A stretch of 64,000 nt of DNA, from the NCBI GenBank assembly GCA_021234535.1, contig CM037836.1, positions 26,898,769 to 26,962,768 on the forward strand, written 5' to 3'. This document shows positions 50,501 through 62,500 of the stretch, one piece after another. The notes under the pieces were generated by a model. The model had not been told where the DNA came from, searched no databases, and saw only the letters and a list, made by a program, of their open reading frames with translations. The stretch comes from Stichopus chloronotus. Lineage: Eukaryota > Echinodermata > Holothuroidea > Aspidochirotida > Stichopodidae. Position 1 is the first letter of the stretch. Every line of letters starts with the position of its first letter. Made by a program: the position numbers and the translations under genes.

Positions 50501-53500
50501 TGGTGATAGTGTTGACTATGATACTTCTAAAGTAGGAAGTGGTTCATGACAACAGGATCTTCACTTGATTTTCTTTCCTTTTTTTCTTTTTTCTTCCACT
50601 TTCAATTTTCTGTCATTCTGATTAAGTTCTTTTTCAACTGCTTTGACAAGCTTGTGACAGGTCGTCATTTCTTCGTTGCTAGGGCTGTCAAGTCTAGCGT
50701 GCAAAACGGAGCGTAGATTTTGGTTTCTTGATAAGTTCATCATATTTCTAAGAGTAGAAGGGAAGAGAGGCACGTATGGGTTTGTGCGGAACGTAACGTG
50801 TGCTCAACATTCATTTGATGTCATATACATTTTACTGCATGGAATACTGTGAACATGAGCTATGGATTACTTTTCACTTACCAGTCTCAGCACAACTAAC
50901 TGCATTCCAATGCACTTCACCAAGAGTCCCGCCAACATTTCAGCAGCCTGCTGTCTGCTGTGAAAAGGATTATTGTGTCCTTCCCATTTTGTCATCCCTG
51001 CATGGTCGGATCGATTAGTTTGACACTTATTTTGTACTCATAAATTTTCAGAGGTTTGGTTCCCTATCTGGCTTTTTTTTGTACATGTGTCTGTTCCTTG
51101 AGAAAAATCATCAAGACAAACCTTAAATGCATTTGTTTCACCTTCAAACCAATTAGAACAACTTTTTTCCCTCCATTCAAATATTTGGAATGATCGCCAT
51201 GGCTGTATTTCGTCACTCTTCTCCAAATTGGTGAAGTCCATATTGAGGTACCACTTGATTTCAGGACTAAAATTCATTCAGGAAGGTTTGTTAGTGGCAG
51301 AGAAGGTTGCTTTCTGCAGTCAAACTTAAAAATGGGCTTCCATATTTCACAGTGTATCGGTACTTTGATATTAAGAGCAGCTGACGCAAATCTTATTCAA
51401 ATCCATCATTTTGCTGCAACCAGGGCATCCCTATCTAGAGGTGGACCCCTATGTTTAATTAATATTTCAGCTCTGTTCCTGTTTTATATAGTCAAATATA
51501 CATCTTAACCCTGGACAATTCGTCTGAAACAGCTACTTTATGAACAGGTCAAAGAAAGACCATAATATGAAAAATGTGCCAGTCAGAGTGGCTCAATAAA
51601 ATGCAGACAATATATTCAGGTCAGACTCTTTCAATCCAGATATGATTAACAGTTTGATGTGATTTCAAACGATGTTATAAAAGGATTGTAGGAGAATTTC
51701 AAGGTTAAAATTGCCTACGTAATACTGTTTCATCTGCACACAGTTGCTGATGTGATATTAAATGTTGTGTGACACGCATCTAGAAAAGAGCACTCTTTAT
51801 GCAGAAGTTGCAAAGTACAACCCTGAGGCTTTTACGGATTTTTATGAAATTTGTGGCTTTGCAACACTTTTGAATGGTTAATGCACGCAATACTCCAAAA
51901 TGTCATTTTCATGTTACACTACCTTTAAACAGCGATACATAATGAAATTATTGGAAATTTTAAGTTGTTTTCATTGAAGCTAGTAATTAATGTTATGCAG
52001 GGAAGTGCATGTTATCTGCATTGAACAAACTGATAATATCACATAATTTGATCATGTTTGTGTCACTAACTTGTGCAGAAAGATTGACTCGACCAATGAA
52101 AATACCTCATTGATCTTTGAAACCAAACTACATGGAGATTACCCCTAAATTTGTCCTAAAAATATGAACTGATAGTGACTCGCAGTTCAGCACATTTTTT
52201 TTAATTTTTCCCTTTTCGAATGAAAAATGAAGTCATTGATTCTTCCGCTGTTTGTTTCCTGACAGACCCAGTCGAGAGGTTGGGGTATCCGAACGAACGT
52301 CCCTATCAAAAGTGGAGATTTCATCATGGAGTATTTAGGGGAGGTGATAAGTATGAATGAATTCTGGAACAGGGCCCACAAAGACTACCAGCACTGTAAG
52401 CACCATTACTTCCTGACACTGGACAGTGGCACTGTCATCGACGGCTACTCCTCAGGAAGCGAGGCTAGGTTCGTCAACCACAGCTGTGAACCAAATTGCG
52501 AAATGCAAAAGTGGTAAGTTGCGATGTTGGAAGCAAGATTTAATTATTCACAATTTCTGTCAAGACAGCGGGGAATAGTCGGCGGGTGATGTATTCAGTA
52601 AATTGGTGCAGAAAAAACAAAAGAAAGCATAATAGGATGTTCTCTTAAATTGAACTTTGTGAAAAGTAACCAGATGGATCCTCAAGGTTCCCTGGTATTG
52701 ACATATTTTACTCAAGAAGCACATCTTTGCAGATGAACCACTGTTTTTATGTAGCTCTGTGCAGTGTGTATCGAGGATTGCAATGAGTACAGACTAGTTA
52801 CTGCCATAACTTAGGGCTTCATTGCAGTAGGAGGTACAAAATGCAACCTCCTATGTGATGCAGTTAGAGATACAAAATAAATTTGAGACCGGTTCTGTCA
52901 AGAAAGAACTACAGGGAAGAGATTTTGAGAGCAAAGTTTGAAGTCTGCTGATGCATGTACAAGATGATTAATGAATGTTTAACTGTCAAAGAGGAACAAG
53001 AGAAGAGGGATGGGTTACGGTAGTTGCTCATGTTTAAATTTAAAAATATTTATGCTATCATCAATTTACGAAGTTATTACTATGATATCTATCACAAACT
53101 TGTACTGGTACCTGATTCTTTAATCTCTTGTGGCAAGTGTTTCTGTAGAAAACATGTAGTGTAGAGACAATGAGAAAGTAGTTTTACAAGTTCATCCGTA
53201 TTAAGGACTGGTAGTGGTTACACAGCAGAAACTTGAGCAGATATCAACCACAGAGATGATAAAAGAATAAACACTTATTTTTAAGACTTTGCTTGCTCAA
53301 TGTGCCATTTAATCTTAACCCAACTTTGCAAACTTAGAATTGAGGTTAACCTTTACTTTCGTAGTGAATAGATTTTCATTTCGTAGAATCTGTTACTGCT
53401 CTTGTGTCTTTGAAAAGGGTCGGTGGGTGTTTGTGTCATGACATGTTCCAAATGTGGTTACGGAAAACAAAAAACAAAAAACCTGCATGAATGATTCACC

Positions 53501-56500
53501 TTCAATTTCTTTTTATCATGTGAAGAAAGAAGAAATAAAAAGGGTTGACTTTTGAATTGGCATTTACTGCATAGATTCATTGAAGAAGTAAACAATGACA
53601 TTAAACTCCATGTTCTGTGGTTTAAAGATTGTGGGATAATGTGGAATGTTCACAGATTTTTTGGTTACCTCCCTGTTTTTTCCTGTCAGCTTTGTGTATG
53701 CACTAGGATATGAATTGGCCCTCATGCAAACAGGTGGAGGAACAACACCCTCTGTAGTAAAAACGTTAACAAAAGCTGACTTGGGGTCAGCTGTTTTGTG
53801 GGAATTAAGCAAGTATCACAAAAGAAATTATCATTATCACATGAAATTGATAAAAATCCAGTGGGGAGTACCAAAAAAGTACTTTCTAGTGGACCATTAT
53901 AGCATTAGTAGTGGTTCTATTGAAAGGCTGTTGCTATGGAGGCAAATAGTTGACTTCCATAGCAATAGCTGGAAACTACAAATTTATTTATTGGCCATGC
54001 TGTGTGGTTGGTGAAATTATCCTTGAAAACGATAAAATTCACATGAAAATGGAATGAAATGGAACTACTAATTACCTCAACATTAACTGCCTGTGGTAGG
54101 CACATCGGCACTTCCATGATGCTGATGGTTGTGGTTGCTATGGAGAAACTACAAAAGGGTTGGACAGTAATCCTGGTCACAATAATAATATAATAATGAG
54201 TCATTAGATGCAGCTCTATCAGTGCCAATTTAAGGATCAACTGTCTTGGTTCAAACTATGTAATATAAAGTAAGGACACATCCTGCCATGATTATCACAT
54301 GACTCCTGATTGTGTAATCAACCTGGCCACCATGATTATTACATGACTCCTGATTATGTAACCATCCTAGTCACCATGATTATTACATGACTCATGATTA
54401 TGTAATCATCCTAGCCACCATGATTATTACATGACCCTGATTATGTAATCATCCTAGCTACTATGATCATTGCTTGACTCCTGATTATGTAATCAACCTG
54501 GCTGGCATGATTATTACATGACCCCTCATTATGTAATCATCCTATCATTGCATGACTCCTGATTATGTAATCATCCTAACTGCTGTGATCATGCTGTGAG
54601 CCTCAGGGCTCTTCAAATAAGTCTTGTACTGTGTTTTCTGTCCTTGAACATCTGTTGTAAACCACTTGGAAAAAGTATTTATGTTCTTGCATAACAGATT
54701 ACATATGTAACTTTAATAAGATTGGGGTGTTTTTCAGGCAGAATGAAAGTGTCAAACCAGTGACTTGGAAAAGAACTTTACCATATGTGCTAACTGGGTA
54801 ATCAAAGACAGCAGAACTTTGAACAATTACCATAACCTTTGCACTCTCATTGATTTCTTTGTGACATCCTCTTGCTTGACGTGTGATCTCAATATCATGG
54901 CCCTCTGTAATTCTTTCAAGTATTGCGTGGTCAACAGGGTTCTAGCCTTGCTGACTGGTGACGGTTGGCTGTAGCCTTCACTAACGCTTGCTGAATGGCA
55001 TGAAGAGCAAAATCACCCGACAACAGCCAGCACAAAATTTACAGAATTGCTAGAAAACGACAGGTTCAATTGTGAAAACTTATTGAGTAGTCAAGTGTAT
55101 TTGATTGATAAAAATTACCTTTTTCAAAAAGGATATTTGCCAGCACTTTATTTTTAAACACCAAGGTCTCTTGACACAAATTTAACTCAAAAAGAGGAAA
55201 AAGGATTTCACCATCTGCCTCTCAGTATGTTCTGTCTGCAAAAAAAAAAAAAAATGACAGGAGCTGGTTTAGAGGGGCACATTAAAATCCCAAATCCCGG
55301 ACTGTGTTTCACTGATTAAGCACTTCAGTTGCCACTTAGTATCCTCTACCTAGAACACTGGTGGTCACCAGTTTCAATGTTTCTGTACTGCTTTTTGAAA
55401 ATATCGCACTGTATCTGGTATTCCCATCTTTTTGTGCTACTGCCAGCTGAAATCCATTCAGGGGTTACAACTTCATCCTGCCATGTTGTAATTTTTGAAC
55501 TTTACTAGATGTATTTTTAAACCTCGTATCCCTCCCCCTTCTCCCAGGTATGTGAATGGAGCGTACAGAATCGGTATGTTTGCCTTGCGGGACATCAAAA
55601 GCGGAGAGGAGTTGACCTACGATTACAACTTTCATGCTTTCAACCTGGAAACACAGGTAATGATTGACCATGCACAATATTGTTAGCATTCTTTTTACAC
55701 AGGTGTCCATAAAATACGTTGTTCTGTGGCAGTTATCGCATACACGATCTTCTAAAGAATATTGCATTTGTTATGTTACTTTTGACTTGTCAATTGTTAT
55801 TGACACGCTTTTCCCATATGTTCATATGCAAGTAGCTAGCCTAAGTCATTGTAGATCTTTTGCCAATGTATTGGCTGGATAAATTTGGCTGATGTATTTT
55901 TTCTACTGCACAGTGAAGACACAATATGTTAAGCACTGATATTGAAGCTGACATAGGTCTGTCATGGAATTTTTAACCAGCATTATCGGAATCATCCCGT
56001 GGTAGATTGAGCTGAGTTTGTCTGAATACTATGCTAAATGCAGACCATAATGTACTGGAAATTACAATGGACATCAGGGTGCTGTTGCATTGAACCTACG
56101 CATTGTCATTCAATGTGCTTGTTTATTTCTAAAGAAGAGAGAGAGAGATAACTAGTAATTTAGCAAATCCAACTTCTTGGTAAAAATATTTCAAAAAGAC
56201 AAGAGAAACAAAAGTGCAAAGATGATATTTAATTTTGGCAGACAATGAGCTAGTTGTGTTATTCCTTTGATTTTCCTCAAGCTTTAAAGATTAGTTCTTA
56301 AACATAGTAAAACTTTGTCGTCCCATTTGACTGTAGACCAGTCTGTTAGTTCATGTTACATAAATGTGGTGAAAAGTAGGAAAAGGGAATTAACATGAAG
56401 AATCTAGCTTAGAACACCCTACCAATTCGCAGCTGTCACATTTCAAGAGACCACAGGCTGGCACGGGACCTGGAGTCTCAGGAATATCAAGGAAAAGTTA

Positions 56501-59500
56501 ACTATGAAATTCCAGGCCCGGAAAGTCGGGAAAATTATTTTTTACCTAAAAGTCTTGTGAAAAGTCTGGGAATTTTAAGAAAGCAAATCTTTTATCCTTA
56601 TTTGCTCAGTTTAGAAATTGATAAATCATTTTTTGAAAAAAAAAAAACATAGCAATAATTAACATGTATTGTGCAACAGTGGATTATGGGTATTTTACCT
56701 CGGTGGTGTACAATGAATCGTGCATTGCCTCAAGGTTTCTGAAGACATTTTTCACAATTAGATTTGCTGTAGAGATAATATGTATGTTGCAAATGACATT
56801 TTCAGAAGAAAAAAAGCACCATGTAGTGTATGTATAGATGTACAGTAGGATTTCTGTGGGTTAGAGGTCCTGGAATTTTTAGATGAGGTCCTTGAAAGTC
56901 TTGGAAAAGTGTGGGAATTCTCCTGATTAGAAATTGTAAGAACCATGGACCAAATTCCCTCCTAAGGCTATAAAGCATTTGTAGTGAATGTTTCATGCTT
57001 TTTGATTTCCACCTTCAGCAAGAGTGCCAGTGTGGTACTAGCCAGTGCAGGGGATACATCGTGGGGAGGGGTCAAGCAGCCGCCACGAGTAAGAAGGAAA
57101 AAACCAAGGTCGTGAGAACAGGCCAGAAAACAAAACCAATCAGGGATTCTGAAAAACGGAAAAACAAAGACAAATTAAAAAAAAGGGTGAGTTGAAAGAG
57201 ATGGTATCAACAGTCTATGTAGAGAGATTGAATAAAACATCTGTGAAATAAAATGATTCACAGTCACAGGCTTCAGTGCCTTGTGGTATCATTCTGTGAA
57301 AATGTCCTAAAAAAAATGTTTGTCAACTACATTAAATACCAGTTGAATTATAAGAATGTTCCCCTGCATGGATAGTGTTATAACTAATAGCTTCACAAGG
57401 TGCACAATTTACTCCCATGTTAATTTTCATTTCATCTTGGAGCCATTTTTGGTTATGAAAAATGTGTGGAATTACTCAGTTGGAGCAGTTTTATATGGTA
57501 TTAACGACTGTATACTGTCCTCCCATATCTTGCTTCAAAGCGCTAAGAATGACTTACAGTTGCTAATTTATGTCTGATCAAAGCATGTCATCCACACTGT
57601 TTGTACTGGCAATATGAGCACTTTGGAAGTGGGATGTGGAAACAAGGTAAAGGAAATATTGTCCCAAATTTTCTTCTTTTGTCCGTGATTATCAGGTTCA
57701 GGAAGGTGGCAATAAAACAGGTGCAATTAGAATGATGCGGAAGTTACAAATCCCCAAGCCCATGTCCATGAGGGAGATGAACATGGTGGCAGATAGACGG
57801 ATATTCCTCTTGAGGAACATGGAGAAGGTGAAACGGATCCGCCAGCTCCTGATGAAGAAGGGATCGGACACAAACAACAACAAATCAGCCAAAGAAGATC
57901 AACCTAAGAGGAGAGATAAGGTCAAAGGTGAGACTGATACCTTCAGTCTCTTCTGACTAAGCTGCTACCAAACAAATTTGTGAAAGATTGAAAGCGTTTT
58001 TTTTTGGGGGGGGGGGGGGGCAGGAAGAGAATGCCTGCCTTCTGAGGTCTTAAATTTTTTTATTAGATAGGGGAAGGGGCTAAGATTGGATGTGACTGGT
58101 ACCAGGGCAAGTGGCAGAAGGGTAATTGATTTCAAAGTGTGTCCAGAGGATGTAATGTACAGTTGAATTAGAATGCAGTTGTGTTGTCAGAGACAGGTAA
58201 GCTTGCTCTGCCAAGTATGCAGACCAGTTTTTGTGAAAAGTTGCCAAGTTTCACCTCTTGTAGGAGATGTTTCCAAGTTTGGTACCAACTGTCGACCCAA
58301 TTTTAGAGACCACCCAGTAACTATAGAGCCTAGGTTATATATTTTTGGAGTACTTGATTTTTAAATCATGTTTTCTTCATGTGCGTGTTTTTCTCTTTTT
58401 TTCCCACCACCTTCAAAAGATGTCTTTCTTGCCCAGTTTACTGCCTTGAAATCACCACGCTCGGTGAAGACTCGTCGACTGGCAGAGGCGGAGGAGAATT
58501 CAGAGGTCACTAAAGTGGCACGACTAGCTCAGGTGTTTAAGGACATTTACACAGCTGTTTGTACTTACCAAAACAAATGTGGACAAAACTTAGCCATTCC
58601 ATTCATGAATTTACCTAAAAGAAAAGGGTGAGTTGCTGAAATTGTATGATTCCATAATTTCCTTTGAAAATTCTAGAAAGAACAAAGGAAATACTTTTTA
58701 TCACCTTGGCAATATTTTTTTTTGGACAATGTGACATTAACATATTAAATATATATATATATCATCAACTTTCCATGATGTGTTAATCACATTGCAAATG
58801 TTAAGAGAATTGTTTGCTATTTAAACACATGTACCCTATTAAAATTATTGCCTCCTCTTCATATTTTGGAAAATTTGCTCAGTGATAAGGACTACTTTAC
58901 ATTTTAGCTCTATTAATTTAAGATGAATTGAAGTATGTTTTCACAGATGAAGTCTTGAAAATGGCGAAATCTTAGTTCATCGTCCACTCTCTGTTGTACC
59001 AATTGTTGATCATTTTTGGATTCTCTGTATGGAGTGAAAAATAACGAATATGATATGTGATATAATATGTCTAGCCATGGTTATTGTGAATTGGTCCGAT
59101 GCTAAGGGGGACACTCAGATTTATCCGATAGGAGATATTTAATTGCCAACCAGGTAGCTGTATATCACCGTAAATTCCGTTCTCTGGCTTGGCAAATGTC
59201 ACTGGAAGGCGATTGCCTGCAATAGAGCAGTTAGTTTCCGCCCTAATCATTCAAACACAAAGTGTTTCTTGTGGACTACTGTAGAAGGTTCTCTGATCGC
59301 AAGGTACGTAGAGCCACATAAAACTGACCTTCCCTTAAACTGTCTTTTCTACATTTTCGTACCTCATACCATCATTGGTTTGAAATGTTTATGTGTAACA
59401 CAAAACCCGCTTGATTCAAGGTTAATGCTTTGTTACGATGCGTCTGCCTTCTGGGACTATTTTCAACATTCTCTTCATGTTTCATAAAAAAAGGAAGTAC

Positions 59501-62500
59501 CCTCCATTACTTCTATGAACAGCTGTCACTCGGTAGAATACTATCTGTGAGATCAACATCATAAGTGTCAAGCACTATTAACTTCAAGTCTAGGAAGATG
59601 TTTAAGCGTTATAACTTAAAGTGATAACCTTGAATGCACCTTATTGTCTGCTCTTGGGAGTCAGTGAATATCATACTTCAAGGGGACCTATTCTAGGTAA
59701 TTCTCGCTCCCATGATGTTCAGAAATGGAGATTTTGGGATTGATTCTGTTTACCATTTTGAAGATTAAAATGTTAACGTTTCACAACCTCGGCAAACTTA
59801 ATATTAATCATGAGTAACTTGGGCAAACTAAATATTATTACAGTAGGCAGGGCACACTTAAGTTGGTCTCAGTAGCTAGAAGAAAATAACATGTTGTCCT
59901 CTGTCACCAAGGCAAACCAAATTTTAATCAGAGTATTCAGGGTAAACTTAAGTTAATTACAGCAGCTTGGGCAAAGTAAATCTGACTAGCAGGGGCAAAC
60001 TACATGTTGATCATAGTAGCAGGGGCAAGATTAGTGTAAATCAGGGTACCAGAGCAGACTTAATGTTAATCGCAGTTTTCAGAACAAACTGAGAGATGCC
60101 AGGGCAAACTTAATTTTAATCACAGTAGCCTGTGCACATTAAATTTTAATTACACTAGGGGTACATGCAGGATTTAATTACATAAACTTTAGGAAACTAA
60201 CTAAATTTTAATCATAGAAACGAGGGCAACTTAATTTGTTCACAGTAGCCAGAGCAAAATAAATGTTCATCACAGCAACTGAGGCAAATAAACATTCAAA
60301 CTTTATATGAACTGAAGTAGCAGGTCCAGCTGAATGTAAATTAAGTTGTTGAGTGAATTAAATTTTAGTAACAGTGGCCAGGGCAAACTAAATTTTAAAT
60401 CACAGTATCCGGGCAAATTCAAGTGAATCACAGTAGTCGTGGCAACAAAATCTACGGCATTATTGTATCTGCGATTAAGTCACATGTCACTTTGAAAGTA
60501 TTGTTGTATATATCATTGTCCACAGGTTTTTTTCCCCCTCTAATTCTTTCTAATGTTTGCTATTTCAGCAATCTTGATTATTACCAAAGAATGAACAAAC
60601 CTATAGATCTCAGCACGATAGAAAGGAACATCATGCGAGGTCATTACAAGAGTGTCGAGGCTTTTGATGAGGACTTTCAAAGAGTCTTTAAAAATGCCAT
60701 GGTAAGTGAAAGAGTGAGAACGAACATTATCAAGGGAAAAAAAAAAAGAAAATGCAAAGAAAAGTGCAACAGCTGCAAGTTTTACATTCAAAATTAATGT
60801 GACTTTTTTTTTAATCGTCTTCAGCAAAATACAATTTGATTCGGGATCACAGGATATCCGGGTCTGTGATCTGGGAAATGTTTATATTTAGTTCATGCCA
60901 TCCCTGGGACTCAGGAAATTTAACTCTTTATAAAACTCTTTGGAGCAGCCTGGAATCTGTTATCATTTCACATCCCACGAGATTCATGTGAACTTTGGTT
61001 GCGTCGTTCCGAGACCAGTCTCCTGCATTATTTCCTTCTCATTCAGAATGAAGAAAAAAAAGACTGACTGATGCCCCACCTTATCATAACATAGGCCGCG
61101 GTGAACATCTCGATTCACGTACGTCGGTGTTTACGAAGAAGTAGACGCTCGTGAAATCCATGTTAAGAATATTTTAAATTGATATATGTGACTGTTTTTT
61201 TTTTTACCCTATTGCAAAGACATCACTGAATTCTGTAATTTTAATACCATGCAGAAATGTACTTGGCCTGTTTACATATTGTACCTGTCTCAGTCAATGT
61301 TTGTTAGTATTTTCATTATACACATACATGTCATCATTATTGAACTGTTTGAATGTAATAACAGAAACATAAAACTCAGATGTTGCTGTTTGGAAACAAG
61401 CTCATAGCTGGTCTATTTACAGCATTGATGGTAATAACTGTCACTACCTGTGTAAACCTTTTTTTCCCCTTTCCAACAAATACGAAAGCATTCCTAAAAT
61501 GTCTGAAGTTGGTCATGGAAATGTAAAAAAACATTAATGTTGGTGGAAGTTAGCACTTACTTGACCTGTTCGCAACTTAATAACTGTCTGGATTCACATC
61601 TTTCAGAACCTTCTCTTTTTTAATTTGACAAGGACATAGACATTCCTGAAGTGACTGGTTTTAGTACCAGACATAGAGCATTAATATCATCAGAAGAATA
61701 TATGATACCAGGCCTACATGCCACACTGACTACATTAACATTCATGACATGAGTCGAGATGCACTCTGACGGTATGAAGAAATAGGATCTCTAAACTGCA
61801 ATGTCTGTTTTCACTGATTGTCACTCCTGTAACTCGGCACTGGAATGGAATCAGTAAAAATTTTCAGAGATGGTGTGCTTTACTTAGGTACCATGTCAAA
61901 AGTTGGCTGGCAAGGCCGCTGCAGGGGCTGGGCGTTGCTAGGGTAAACTCAGTAATAAAGAGCATGTGGCTGCACGAGCTGAAGCCACTTTCCAACATAC
62001 ATACTGTTAATAGTGGCTGCAGCGGCCTCCCAGCCATAGTGGCATCAGGAATCAATGAAGCGTGTCTTGACCAAACATAACGGTAACCCAGCCGGCTGCA
62101 CTGGCTGGCAAGGCCTCATTGCTAAGGTGCTCTTTTGTTCCTAAACTGACTAACAGCCGCTGCAGCGACTGTGCCAGCGGCCAGGTGGCCAACTCTTGAC
62201 ATGGTGCCTTAATAATCCATGCTTAGTTCAAACATTTATGTTTGAAATAGTTGCTCTGTACACCTAGCCCCCACAGAATGTTGTAATGTGCTAAAATTAT
62301 GTCTCGAGAAGACCCCTTCTGCATGATAGAACATGGCATTATCTCCAGACACACCATAATAGTGTTAGGGTGTGTCCTCTCAAAAAGGCATAAACATGTA
62401 TGATATCATGTGAGAATTGATTGCCTTTTGTTTCCTAAGTTCATATCATGTATATGTGGAAAATATTGTTAAAAAAAGTGTCATCATTTTCATTTCTGGA

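Noticed and set aside
58748..58762. AT microsatellite as a promoter TATA element
   Set aside because: It lies inside an intron with no nearby start and is a simple repeat.
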